Made by a program: the position numbers and the translations under genes. A stretch of DNA of 25,253 nt from Candidatus Izemoplasma sp. (GTDB lineage: Bacteria; Bacillota_I; Bacilli_A; Izemoplasmatales; Izemoplasmataceae): assembly GCA_007123975.1 (NCBI GenBank), contig SLFZ01000117.1:1-25253 (forward strand), given 5' to 3'. The notes beneath the pieces were generated by a model. The model worked only from the letters and a program-made list of their open reading frames with translations. It was not told the origin of the DNA and made no database searches. How positions within the stretch are numbered: the stretch's first letter is position 1; each line of letters begins with the position of its first letter. Shown piece by piece: positions 1 to 7,526 of this stretch.

Positions 1-366
1 ACCGGCAACGTCACCATTAACCAGCGTTTTGGCTTTGAGATTAACGATGTGTTGATGCTGGTGAAAGGCTACACCTACATTAATTTTAATCATCCACAAG
101 GCCATCAGCGTCGCCTCGAAGGTAGCAACTTCGCCATCGTCAACTACGACACCACCAACATGGTGCAATCCAACGTCGCCATTGAAGGAAACACCTATTA
201 TAACCAGGGTCCGCCTGTCGTCCCCAACTTCCGCTACATCGGCGATAAACCGTTTGAGGAATATGGTGATTTGCAGTCGATATTCGAGCAATTCCAACTT
301 GACATTGGCGGGTCTTCAGCGCAGTTTGTGTTTAACGAAGGGCCCGTTCGTGAAGAAGACGAGTAA
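1..366 (+). CDS. Hypothetical protein, C-terminal part (5' end outside window)
   Basis: The plus-strand frame is open from base 1 and ends with TAA at 364-366, giving 122 residues of the C-terminal end. The internal ATG at 49 is not a convincing start because the frame continues upstream without a stop and no ribosome binding site precedes it. The sequence is rich in Asn, Tyr, Phe and Val, looks beta-strand-rich, has no membrane segment in the visible part, and ends in an acidic tail (REEDE). I do not recognise a family. It is the only plus-strand gene on this side and is closed by the strong hairpin at 381-412. It converges on the glycine cleavage operon, so it is unlikely to be functionally tied to it. 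Confidence 0.75.
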   Translation, partial: TGNVTINQRFGFEINDVLMLVKGYTYINFNHPQGHQRRLEGSNFAIVNYDTTNMVQSNVAIEGNTYYNQGPPVVPNFRYIGDKPFEEYGDLQSIFEQFQLDIGGSSAQFVFNEGPVREEDE

Positions 367-380
367 TTCAACCATCACGT

Positions 381-412
381 AAAATCCCGACCACGCTGGT
401 CGGGATTTTTTT
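381..412. terminator. Bidirectional Rho-independent terminator
   Basis: A perfect 13-bp stem (381-393 with 397-409) closes on a 3-nt loop CGC. On the plus strand it runs into a T tract (406-412). On the minus strand the A-rich 5' side gives a shorter U tract. It lies between the convergent ends of the partial gene at 1-366 and lpdA, whose stop codon (411-413) touches the hairpin, so it can serve both. Confidence 0.9.
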
Positions 413-1751
413 AGTCGAGTTGTCGTAAGGCGTCGTGCACCACTTCGGATACGGTGGGATGCGCGTGGATGATGTCGTGCGCTTCGCTTATCGTGGTGCC
501 TTTTTGAATCAGCACGGTCATTTCGTGGATGAGGAAGTCGGCGCCGTTGCCGATGATGTGCGCGCCTACGAGCCGGCCTTCTGGGTCGGCGATCAGTTTT
601 AAGAAGCCGTCGGTGTCATCCATCGCCACGGCTTTGGCGTTGGCTTTGAAAAGGGCCTTGGATGTTTTGCATTCGCCGTCTAAGTCATCTTCGCGGACAC
701 CGACCGAGGCAATCAGCGGGGTTGAGAAGATGACGCTTGGGACGAGGTCAAAACGAATGGTATCGGTTTTACCGAGGATGTGGTTGACGGCGCGGTAGCC
801 ATCATACGTCGCTTTATGCGCGAGCATCCACTCACCGTTCACGTCACCAATGGCGTAAACATTTTCGCGTGAGGTGCGTTTGTTTGAATCGACGACAATG
901 CCTTGCGGCGTGTGGTCAATGCTGAGCTGATCGAGGTCAAGGCCGCCAAAGTTCGGCGCCCGGCCAACCGCGATAAGCACGGCGTCGACGTCCACATTGA
1001 CGTCGCCTTTTTTGGTGGTGAGGGTGGCGAGGTAACTGTCTCCTTCTTTTTTGACCGACGCCAGTGCGGCGTTGGTGTGCATGTCGATGCCTTGGCGCTT
1101 GAAGAGGTTGCGCGCGCGTTTGCGCACGTCTTTGTCTTCGGTGAGCAAGATGTCGTCGGCGAAATCGACGAGCGTGACATCGGCATCAAAGGCTTGGAAA
1201 ATCTGCGCGAGCTCGACGCCGATGACGCCGGCGCCAACCACGAGCAAACGTTTTGGGAACACCTCGAGGTCGAGGATGGTTTTGCTGGTGTGGATGATCG
1301 GAAGGTCGTCGCCATCAAAAGAAAGCATTCTCGGCTTAGAGCCGGTGGCGATGATGACGTGTTTGCCTTTGTACGTTGTATCGCCGACGGTCACGGTGTT
1401 GTCGTCTTGTAAGCTGGCGGTTCCTTCAATGAGGTCGACGCCGGCCTTTTTTAAGCTCATGGTGACGGCGTCAATCTGCCCGGAAACAATCGCTTCTTTG
1501 CGAGTCTTGATGGCATCGTAATCCAAACGAAAGGCGTCCGCGTGAACGCCGAAAGAAGGCAAGTTGTGCATCGAGCGTACGGTTTTGGCGTTTTGGTACA
1601 AGGCCTTGGTGGGGATACAGCCGTAATTTAGGCAAGTACCCCCGACCTTGTGACGCTCGATCAGGGCGACCGAGAGGCCGTGTTTGGCGGCGTAAAGCGC
1701 CGCGTCTAAGCCTCCCGGGCCCGCACCGATGACGATGAGGTCGTGCGTCAT
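411..1751 (-). CDS. lpdA: Dihydrolipoamide dehydrogenase (L-protein of glycine cleavage)
   Basis: FAD- and NAD-dependent E3/L-protein that reoxidises the dihydrolipoyl arm of GcvH and passes electrons to NAD+. The N-terminal dinucleotide motif GAGPGG is at residues 9-14. The redox-active disulfide motif GGTCLNYGC has Cys40 and Cys45. A second nucleotide-binding motif (VVGAGVIGVE) lies mid-protein, and the C-terminal dimerisation domain carries the catalytic His-Glu pair in HPTVSE (about His431/Glu436). There is no N-terminal lipoyl domain; at 446 residues it is slightly shorter than the usual 460-475. Its ATG overlaps the TGA of gcvPB as ATGA, so the two are translationally coupled. As the last gene of the operon it is probably dedicated to glycine cleavage; no pyruvate dehydrogenase genes are seen here. 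Confidence 0.95.
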   Translation of the reverse strand: MTHDLIVIGAGPGGLDAALYAAKHGLSVALIERHKVGGTCLNYGCIPTKALYQNAKTVRSMHNLPSFGVHADAFRLDYDAIKTRKEAIVSGQIDAVTMSLKKAGVDLIEGTASLQDDNTVTVGDTTYKGKHVIIATGSKPRMLSFDGDDLPIIHTSKTILDLEVFPKRLLVVGAGVIGVELAQIFQAFDADVTLVDFADDILLTEDKDVRKRARNLFKRQGIDMHTNAALASVKKEGDSYLATLTTKKGDVNVDVDAVLIAVGRAPNFGGLDLDQLSIDHTPQGIVVDSNKRTSRENVYAIGDVNGEWMLAHKATYDGYRAVNHILGKTDTIRFDLVPSVIFSTPLIASVGVREDDLDGECKTSKALFKANAKAVAMDDTDGFLKLIADPEGRLVGAHIIGNGADFLIHEMTVLIQKGTTISEAHDIIHAHPTVSEVVHDALRQLD

Positions 1752-3199
1752 TCGCTTAACAAATCCTTGTATTTGACGATCGGTTTACGTGCGGCGAGTG
1801 CTTCATCAAGCCGCTTGACCACGGTGTTGTAGGGTGCGCCCTTGACTTTATCCGGGTCTTCTTTCGCTTCTTTGGCGATCGCCTTCATGACCTCGATAAA
1901 CTTGTCGATGGTTTGTTTGGATTCGGTTTCCGGTGGTTCGACCATGATCGACTCTTTGACGACGAGCGGGAAGTAAACCGTCGGTGGATGCATGTCGAAG
2001 TCGAGCAAGCGTTTGGCCACATCCAAGGTGGTGACGCCGGTCGACTTGTCTTTGAGGCCGTCGAAGACGAACTCGTGCTTACAGATGCCTTCGATTGGGA
2101 GGAGGAAGTCGTCTTTTAACGATTCTTTGATGTAGTTGGCGTTTAGGGTGCTAAAGCGCGCGATGTCGGTGATGTTGTCTTTGCCGATGGTGAGCATGTA
2201 GGCGTAGGCTTTCATTGCGACGCCGATGTTTCCGACAAAGTGCGACACTTGGCCGATGGTAAGATCGGTTTCACCGTCGAGGGAGTATCCGTCAGAGGTT
2301 TTTTTCACGACCGGTTTTGGCAGGAATGGCACGAGCGCTTTGGTGACGCCGACGGGTCCGCTTCCGGGGCCGCCGCCGCCGTGTGGGGTTGAGAAGGTTT
2401 TGTGAAGGTTGATGTGCATGATGTCAAAGCCCATGTCGCCCGGACGGGCAAAGCCGAGGAGCGGGTTGAGGTTCGCGCCATCGTAGTACAGCAAGCCGCC
2501 GGCCTGGTGGACGAGTTTGGCAATTTCAAGTATGTCTTTTTCGAAAATGCCAACGGTGTTCGGGTTGGTAAGCATGATGCCGGCGACGGTGTCGTCGAGG
2601 ACGCTTTTGAGGTCTTCTAGGTTGACGGTGCCGTCGGCGTTTGACTTGACTTCAACCGATTCAAATCCTGTGACGGTGGCGCTTGCCGGGTTGGTGCCGT
2701 GGGCCGAGTCTGGGACGATGATTTTGGTGCGCTTCTCATCGCCGCGTGAGCGATGGTACGCTTTGATGATCATCAGACCGATGTGCTCGCCGTGGGCGCC
2801 GGCGTAGGGGTTCAAGGTGAACGTATCAAGGCCGCTGATTTCAGACAACATGCGCTGGGTTTCATAATACACATGCAGCATGCCTTGGACGGTGTCGAGC
2901 GGTTGGTAAGGGTGAAGGCCGGCAAACTCAGGCAAGTTCGCCATGTCTTGGTTGATCTTCGGGTTGTATTTCATCGTGCAGGATCCAAGCGGGTAAAAAC
3001 CTTTTTCGATGCCGAAGTTTTTGAAGCTGACGTTGGTGTAATGCCGCACGACGTCAAGTTCGCTCACTTCAGGCAGACCGGGACAATCAGGGCGTCTCAA
3101 ATGGTCTGGCACCTCGCGGCGCTCGATCTCGGTCTTGGGCAGCGAGTAGCCTTTACGGCCCTCGGTTGAGATTTCAAAAATCAATTTATCGTAGTACAT
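1748..3199 (-). CDS. gcvPB: Glycine dehydrogenase (decarboxylating) subunit 2
   Basis: C-terminal half of the split P-protein. With GcvPA it decarboxylates glycine using pyridoxal phosphate and transfers the aminomethyl group to lipoyl-GcvH. The PLP-binding Lys is Lys267 in the motif HINLHKTFSTPHGGGG. Other family hallmarks are the FYPLGSCTMKYNPK stretch (about 68-81), AHGTNPASA (about 166-174) and YYDGANLNPLLG (about 238-249). Length (483 residues) is normal. The start ATG shares its A with the TAA stop of gcvPA (TAATG), and the gene ends in an ATGA overlap with lpdA, so the whole block is coupled. TGA serves as a genuine stop here. Confidence 0.97.
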   Translation of the reverse strand: MYYDKLIFEISTEGRKGYSLPKTEIERREVPDHLRRPDCPGLPEVSELDVVRHYTNVSFKNFGIEKGFYPLGSCTMKYNPKINQDMANLPEFAGLHPYQPLDTVQGMLHVYYETQRMLSEISGLDTFTLNPYAGAHGEHIGLMIIKAYHRSRGDEKRTKIIVPDSAHGTNPASATVTGFESVEVKSNADGTVNLEDLKSVLDDTVAGIMLTNPNTVGIFEKDILEIAKLVHQAGGLLYYDGANLNPLLGFARPGDMGFDIMHINLHKTFSTPHGGGGPGSGPVGVTKALVPFLPKPVVKKTSDGYSLDGETDLTIGQVSHFVGNIGVAMKAYAYMLTIGKDNITDIARFSTLNANYIKESLKDDFLLPIEGICKHEFVFDGLKDKSTGVTTLDVAKRLLDFDMHPPTVYFPLVVKESIMVEPPETESKQTIDKFIEVMKAIAKEAKEDPDKVKGAPYNTVVKRLDEALAARKPIVKYKDLLSE

Positions 3200-4530
3200 T
3201 AGGAAAGCCCCCTTACGATGTCGACGAAAGCATCCATCTGCGCTTTGGAGCGTTTTTCGGTCACCGCGAAGGTGACGAGGTCAGCCTTGGCTTCGTCGAA
3301 GCGTTTTTGTGGCAGTGGGCCGAGGTAGCCGTGTTCTTTTAAAACGTCGTTCATCTTGTCAACGTCAAGCGTCGTCTTCAAGGTGAACTCTTTAAAGAAC
3401 GGTTTGTCAAAAGCCGGTTCAAAGGTGGGCAGTTCGAGGAGTTTGTCGTGGAGGTAGTGGGCGTGGTCGTGCGACATCTGTTGGGCTTCGTAGACACCTT
3501 TCTTACCCATGAGTGCCATGTAAATCGTCACGAAAAGCGCAAGCAAGCTTTGGTTTGAGCAAATGTTTGAGTTCGCTTTCTCGCGGCGAATGTGTTGTTC
3601 GCGCGCTTGCAGCGTTAAGACAAAGGCGCGTTTGCCGTCTTGGTCCTTGGTGACGCCGCAAATGCGACCAGGCATCTTCCGCATCAGCTTCGTGGTGGTG
3701 GCCATGTAGCCGATGTAGGGTCCGCCGTATGAAAGCGGCACACCGAGGGTTTGTGCATCGCCCACGGCGATGTCAACGCCCCAGCTCGCTGGGGTTTTAA
3801 GGTGCGCGAGCAAGCTCGGGTCGTGGTTCATGATGAAAAGCCCCTTGTGTTCGTCAAGGGCGTCTTTGAAGCCGGTGAAGTCTTCGGTGATGCCGTAAAG
3901 GTTCGGGTTTTGCACGATTAAACCGGCGACGTCTTTGTCCATCAAAGCCTTGACCTCATCAAGGCTGGTTTGGCCGTCTTCTTCGTTAACGGTGATGACC
4001 TCGATGTCACGGTAAAGCGCGTAGGTTTTGACGACTTCTTGGATGTTTGGGTTGACGGTGGCGCTGATGAGAATCTTTTTGGAGCGGCGCACGCCGGTCG
4101 CCATGAACATCGCTTCGGCGGTGGCCGTCGCGCCATCGTACATCGACGCGTTTGAGACGTCCATGCCGGTGAGTTGGCAGATCATGCTTTGGTATTCGAA
4201 AATGTATTGAAGCGTGCCTTGCGCGATCTCGGGTTGGTACGGGGTGTAGGCGGTCAAAAATTCTTGACGCTCGATGAGATGGCGAATCACGCTCGGGGTG
4301 TAGTGGTCGTAAGCGCCCGCCCCCATGAACGGGATGAGCGGTGTGTTTTGCTTTGCGAGTGATGCAAAGTGCTCACGCAGCTCGATTTCGGACATGCTGT
4401 TTGGGATGTCGAGTTCTTTGTGCACCAGCGTTTTCGGAATTTCCGAAAAGAGGTCTTCGAGTTTCTCGACCCCGATGCGATCCAGCATGGCCCGTACGTC
4501 ATCATGCGTATGGGGCATGTATTTGTGCAT
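3199..4530 (-). CDS. gcvPA: Glycine dehydrogenase (decarboxylating) subunit 1
   Basis: N-terminal half of the split P-protein, 443 residues, the usual length. The N-terminus (MHKYMPHTHDDVRAML) and the stretches PFMGAGAYDHY, TAYTPYQPEIAQGTLQ and GMDVSNASMYDGATA are typical of GcvPA. The start at 4530 is supported by GGAGG seven bases upstream; that site sits directly beside the TAG stop of gcvH, with a 10-bp gap between the genes. A split P-protein is the form found in Bacillota, Thermotogota and many anaerobes, as opposed to the single-chain form of Proteobacteria. Confidence 0.97.
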   Translation of the reverse strand: MHKYMPHTHDDVRAMLDRIGVEKLEDLFSEIPKTLVHKELDIPNSMSEIELREHFASLAKQNTPLIPFMGAGAYDHYTPSVIRHLIERQEFLTAYTPYQPEIAQGTLQYIFEYQSMICQLTGMDVSNASMYDGATATAEAMFMATGVRRSKKILISATVNPNIQEVVKTYALYRDIEVITVNEEDGQTSLDEVKALMDKDVAGLIVQNPNLYGITEDFTGFKDALDEHKGLFIMNHDPSLLAHLKTPASWGVDIAVGDAQTLGVPLSYGGPYIGYMATTTKLMRKMPGRICGVTKDQDGKRAFVLTLQAREQHIRREKANSNICSNQSLLALFVTIYMALMGKKGVYEAQQMSHDHAHYLHDKLLELPTFEPAFDKPFFKEFTLKTTLDVDKMNDVLKEHGYLGPLPQKRFDEAKADLVTFAVTEKRSKAQMDAFVDIVRGLS

Positions 4531-4540
4531 TGAAATCCTC

Positions 4541-4915
4541 CTATTCGCAGTGTTCTTTATACTCTTCGGCGTTCATGAGCTTGTTGATTTCGGTTTCGTC
4601 TTCGAGTTCGACTTTGATGATCCAGTTTTCATAGGGATCTTCATTGAGCAACTCGGGGTTGTCTTCAAGCTCTTCGTTCACGGCGACAATCACGCCTGAA
4701 ACCGGCGAGTTCAAGTCCGAGGCGGCCTTAACCGATTCGATGGCGGCGAATTCTTCGAACTGGTTGACTTGCTCATTTTCTTCGGGCAGTTCGACGAAGA
4801 CGATCTCGCCGAGTGAGTCTTGTGCGTAGTCGGTGATGCCAATGAAGGCGAAGCCATCCTCGACTTTCACCCACTCATGGGTTTCTGTGTAATAAAGGTC
4901 TTTCGGTGTTTTCAT
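4541..4915 (-). CDS. gcvH: Glycine cleavage system H protein
   Basis: Small lipoyl carrier protein (124 residues) that shuttles the aminomethyl group between P-, T- and L-proteins. The lipoylated lysine is Lys63 in the motif AIESVKAASDL. The N-terminal YTETHEWVKVE and the GxVxxxN segment (SPVSGVIVAVNEEL) are standard. AGGAGG lies about seven bases before the ATG at 4915. The gene is 20 bp downstream of gcvT and ends 10 bp before gcvPA. No lipoate ligase or synthase is in this window, so its lipoylation enzyme must be encoded elsewhere. Confidence 0.97.
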   Translation of the reverse strand: MKTPKDLYYTETHEWVKVEDGFAFIGITDYAQDSLGEIVFVELPEENEQVNQFEEFAAIESVKAASDLNSPVSGVIVAVNEELEDNPELLNEDPYENWIIKVELEDETEINKLMNAEEYKEHCE

Positions 4916-4935
4916 GCTTTTTCCTCCTACCTCAG

Positions 4936-6021
4936 TTATTGTTTGGTGTTTTTATCATGGAATTTTTTGTTTCTCACTATAACTTTAACACGCCGCTTGC
5001 GAATTGCAACCTCTAGTTCTGTGCCTTTTTTCGCATGCGCGCGTTCGATGAGCGCCATCGCCACGCTTTCGCCGGTGGTGGGCGCGATGTATCCGGTGGT
5101 GATGTGGCCGACACGGGTGTCGCCTGAATAGACTTCATACCCATGGCGCAGGATGCCTTTGTCGAGGGCTTCGAGTCCAACGACGCGCTGCGCGGGCTTA
5201 TCTTCTTTTTGTTTGAGAAGCGCTTCTTTGCCGATGAAGTCGCCTTTGTCGAAGGAGACGGCGAAGCTGTAGCCTGCCATGATCGGTGAGATGTCTTTCG
5301 AAAGTTCGTTGCCGTAAAGCGGGAGCGCAACTTCAAAGCGCAAAGTGTCACGGCAGCCAAGGCCGCACGGCATCAAGCCTTCATGGTCGGCGAGCAAGCG
5401 TTCGAAAATGTCCTTAATCGCCTCATGGTCGCCATAAATTTCGAACCCGTCTTCGCCGGTGTAGCCGGTGCGTGAGACCATCACGTCGTGGTCGTAGACG
5501 ACCATGTCGTCAAAGGTGAAAAACTTGAGCGTTGATAGGTCGTAATCGGTCGTTTTTTGCAACATGCTCTCGGCGAGGGGGCCTTGCACGGCCACTTCAC
5601 TGGTGGACTCGCTTTGGTCGATGATGTCGACGCCGAAGCTGTTTTGCTTATGCAACCACGCGAGGTCTTTTTCGATGTTTGAGGCGTTGACGACGAGGTA
5701 GTAATGCTCGTCGTTGACTTTGTAGACCAACAGATCGTCGACGACACCGCCATGCGGTTCGCAAAACATGCCGTATAGCACTTGGTTGGCGGTCATGCTG
5801 CGGACGTTGTTGGTGAAAACATAATCGACGAAATCGGTCGCTTGGGCACCGGTGACGATGATTTCGCCCATGTGTGAGACATCGAAGATGCCCGCTTTTT
5901 GGCGAACGGCCATGTGCTCGTCGGTGATCGAGGTATAGCTGATTGGCATGTGAAAGCCGGCGAACTCAACCATCTTCGCGCCGAGTTTGACATGGACGTC
6001 GTGCAATACCGTTTTTTTCAT
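4936..6021 (-). CDS. gcvT: Aminomethyltransferase (T-protein of glycine cleavage)
   Basis: Tetrahydrofolate-dependent T-protein that releases ammonia from aminomethyl-GcvH and forms 5,10-methylene-THF. The family signatures are MPISYTSITDEHMAVR (about 25-40), GIFDVSHMGEI (44-54), GGVVDDLLVYK (91-101, containing the conserved active-site Asp in DDLxVY) and VVNASN (110-115). GRSGYTGEDGFEI-type sequence (SRTGYTGEDGFEIY) and the C-terminal GHITTGYIAPTT follow. Length 361 is normal. The ATG at 6021 is preceded by AAAGGAG. It is the first gene of the five-gene operon gcvT-H-PA-PB-lpdA. Confidence 0.97.
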   Translation of the reverse strand: MKKTVLHDVHVKLGAKMVEFAGFHMPISYTSITDEHMAVRQKAGIFDVSHMGEIIVTGAQATDFVDYVFTNNVRSMTANQVLYGMFCEPHGGVVDDLLVYKVNDEHYYLVVNASNIEKDLAWLHKQNSFGVDIIDQSESTSEVAVQGPLAESMLQKTTDYDLSTLKFFTFDDMVVYDHDVMVSRTGYTGEDGFEIYGDHEAIKDIFERLLADHEGLMPCGLGCRDTLRFEVALPLYGNELSKDISPIMAGYSFAVSFDKGDFIGKEALLKQKEDKPAQRVVGLEALDKGILRHGYEVYSGDTRVGHITTGYIAPTTGESVAMALIERAHAKKGTELEVAIRKRRVKVIVRNKKFHDKNTKQ

Positions 6022-6050
6022 CGTATGCTCCTTTCCTATAACCTATGTTC

Positions 6051-6078
6051 ATGATAGCATATATTACCACAGCTGTGT
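6051..6078 (-). promoter_or_regulatory. Candidate proximal extended -10 promoters and palindrome upstream of gcvT
   Basis: Reading the minus strand, a 10-bp palindrome CACAGCTGTG (6068-6077) runs directly into TGTGGTAATAT (-10 TAATAT at 6061-6066). This overlaps a second extended -10, TATGCTATCAT (-10 TATCAT at 6051-6056). Neither has a good -35. The extended TRTGN element matches the other promoters in this window. Either could give a short leader; the palindrome could be an operator. This is inference from pattern only. Confidence 0.4.
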
Positions 6079-6128
6079 GTGAAAACGTACGCAAATCTCT
6101 CGGAAAATGAAAGCCCTAACAAATATAT

Positions 6129-6157
6129 ATTATAGTGTAAAAAAATCGCACATTCAA
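6129..6157 (-). promoter_or_regulatory. Distal gcv operon promoter (-35 inside upstream terminator loop)
   Basis: The minus strand reads TTGAAT (6157-6152), 17 bases, TATAAT (6134-6129), a near-consensus sigma-A promoter giving a leader of about 100 nt before gcvT. The -35 hexamer coincides with the loop of the terminator at 6137-6170. The leader shows no recognisable glycine riboswitch core. Confidence 0.65.
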
Positions 6158-6170
6158 GCGATTTTTTTAC
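6137..6170 (-). terminator. Terminator of the membrane-HU gene
   Basis: A 13-bp stem (6137-6149 with 6158-6170) with an 8-nt loop; the stem's own run of seven Ts is the U tract on the minus strand. The TAA stop of the upstream gene (6169-6167) is inside the first arm. The A/T-rich symmetrical stem could also act on plus-strand transcripts. Confidence 0.75.
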
Positions 6171-7381
6171 GATTCTCTCGGGTTTTCTGAAAGCTGTTCG
6201 ATGAGGGCATTTCCAGGCCGGAATCGCACGTCGCGTTTGGCGGGGATTTCTTTTGCTTCGCCGCTTTTTGGTTCCTCGACCACGCGGGCCTTGTGCGTGA
6301 CCGTCTCGAAGGTTCCAAACCCGTATAGTCGGACGGGCTCATCGTTCTTTAAGGCGTCTTTGAAGGCGGTTGAAAAAGCTTCGTAAAACGCTTCGAGCGA
6401 GGGTTTTTCAAGGCCGGTTTGTGCCGACACCCGCATGATAAGTTCGCGTTTCGTCAGCGGTTCGCGCTCAATCGGTTTGGCGTCGACCGTGTGGCGTGGT
6501 TCTCCGTGTAAGACTTTGCGTTCATCGGGCGTGATCGGTGGGGCGGTGGCGCCTTTGTCGTTAAGGTAGGTCTCGAAAGCCGGGCTGTGTTTAAACCGGA
6601 CCACGTGATGTGCGGGAATCGTCGTGGATTCCTCGGGTTTGCTTGGGACATTGATGGTGCGGGCTTTGAGCTCGTTGGTGTAAAAGGTTCCAAACTGGTG
6701 GATGGCAACTTTTTCATGGTTAGCCAAGGCCTCAGAAATCACCGCGAAGGTGTCGTCGATAAACGCCCTAGAAACCTCAGGCGATAAGCCGGTGCGCGTT
6801 GCGACGATGCGCGCGATGTCTTCTTTCGTATGCGCTTGCGTTCGACGCTTGCGCGTCGATTCGGCGTCGAGCCCTTCTTGCGCGCGAACGGGCACATCTT
6901 TTTTCGGTTTTGGTGGCGCTGGTTTTGCGGCGGGTTCGGTGCGTTTTTCCGGCGCTGGTTCGCTCGGCGTTGGCGTGGGAGGCGTTTCTTTCTTCGGTGT
7001 TTCTTTGGACTCGGTGTCCGTGCCTTTAAACTCCGGAACGACAATTCGGCGCGGTGGCGATTCGCCACGAGCCGGTGCTTCGCTCTCGGCGTACGTAGTT
7101 CGGGTAGGAATGGCGCGCCGCACCGGTTTTGGCGCGAGGAAAAATCGTTGAACGTATCCGGCAAAGAAAATGGCGATGGCGATGCCGGCGGTCAAGACGC
7201 CAAACGTCACGTAGTGTTGTCGATAAGGGGCCGCCAAGGTGCAAAACTGCGCTGAACATACGAACGCATTGCGCGCATATAGCACAAACAAAAGCACGAC
7301 GATGGCGACAAACAGCAAAAACGCCAGCGCAATCATCGCCAAGCTTACTCGGTAATAGATTTGGGCGCGTCGTATGTTCAC
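6167..7381 (-). CDS. Membrane-anchored protein with two tandem HU/IHF-type DNA-binding domains
   Basis: 404 residues with GTG start at 7381, supported by AAGGGGG seven bases upstream. Two hydrophobic helices (about 12-36 and 57-77) flank a short loop containing Cys42 and Cys47, predicting N- and C-termini both in the cytoplasm. Residues about 90-183 form a Pro/Lys/Glu/Arg-rich linker. HU-like domain 1 spans about 184-273 (KEDIARIVATRTGLS, then VAIHQFGTFYTNE and IPAHHVVRFKHSPAF). HU-like domain 2 spans about 308-398 (KRELIMRVSAQTGLEK, then VRLYGFGTFETV and IPAKRDVRFRPGNAL). The GFGxF turn and the IPA...F.PG..L end are HU hallmarks. The beta-arm proline of HU (NPQTG) has a counterpart in domain 2 (EPKSG, Pro371) and probably in domain 1 (NVPSKP). 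HU proteins are normally about 90 residues and soluble. I infer that this one tethers DNA to the membrane; its real function is unknown. It is monocistronic and divergent from the GGDEF/HD-GYP gene. Confidence 0.85.
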   Translation of the reverse strand: MNIRRAQIYYRVSLAMIALAFLLFVAIVVLLFVLYARNAFVCSAQFCTLAAPYRQHYVTFGVLTAGIAIAIFFAGYVQRFFLAPKPVRRAIPTRTTYAESEAPARGESPPRRIVVPEFKGTDTESKETPKKETPPTPTPSEPAPEKRTEPAAKPAPPKPKKDVPVRAQEGLDAESTRKRRTQAHTKEDIARIVATRTGLSPEVSRAFIDDTFAVISEALANHEKVAIHQFGTFYTNELKARTINVPSKPEESTTIPAHHVVRFKHSPAFETYLNDKGATAPPITPDERKVLHGEPRHTVDAKPIEREPLTKRELIMRVSAQTGLEKPSLEAFYEAFSTAFKDALKNDEPVRLYGFGTFETVTHKARVVEEPKSGEAKEIPAKRDVRFRPGNALIEQLSENPRES

Positions 7382-7423
7382 AAGGCATCCCCCTTTCCTT
7401 TCATTTTACACCAGAAACCGTCG

Positions 7424-7453
7424 ATTTTAGCAGTGTTTTACCGCCAATTTCAA
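7424..7453 (-). promoter_or_regulatory. Promoter of the membrane-HU gene
   Basis: The minus strand reads TTGAAA (7453-7448), 18 bases, TAAAAT (7429-7424), with TGC just before the -10 (extended -10). The leader to the GTG start would be about 35 nt. It lies in the 145-bp divergent region shared with the GGDEF/HD-GYP gene. Confidence 0.55.
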
Positions 7454-7480
7454 AAAAACCACCATGCGAAGAAAACCAGG

Positions 7481-7491
7481 TGTGGTAAAAT
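7481..7491 (+). promoter_or_regulatory. Extended -10 promoter of the GGDEF/HD-GYP gene
   Basis: TGTGGTAAAAT carries the Gram-positive TRTGN extension before a -10 of TAAAAT (7486-7491). No good -35 is present. Transcription from about 7498 would exclude the upstream in-frame ATG at 7464, supporting translation from 7527. Confidence 0.55.
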
Positions 7492-7526
7492 ATAACCAAG
7501 AAGCACGCAAGAAAGGGTCGTGGGCA

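Noticed and set aside
903..1412. Long open frames on the opposite strand of lpdA and other minus-strand genes
   Set aside because: They are shadows of real genes in GC-rich codons; compositions are biased, starts lack ribosome binding sites, and they match no family.
1748..1751. Mycoplasma-type genetic code (TGA as Trp)
   Set aside because: TGA ends gcvPB, the reductase, an ABC gene, the EAL gene and the aldo/keto reductase at positions that make sense as stops (ATGA overlaps, adjoining terminators), and Trp residues are encoded by TGG.
411..1751. Mercuric reductase or glutathione reductase in place of LpdA
   Set aside because: The position at the end of the gcv operon and the GGTCLNYGCIPTKAL active site with HPTxSE C-terminus fit dihydrolipoamide dehydrogenase best.
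6022..6128. Glycine riboswitch upstream of gcvT
   Set aside because: Expected because gcvT is a common target, but the roughly 100-nt leader has none of the conserved glycine aptamer core elements and is too short for a tandem aptamer; only promoter-like elements and a palindrome were found.
6799..7255. Plus-strand open frames across the Pro-rich linker of the membrane-HU gene
   Set aside because: Arg/Phe/Gly-rich translations are typical antisense products of a Pro/Lys/Glu-rich coding stretch; the minus-strand frame carries the recognisable HU domains.
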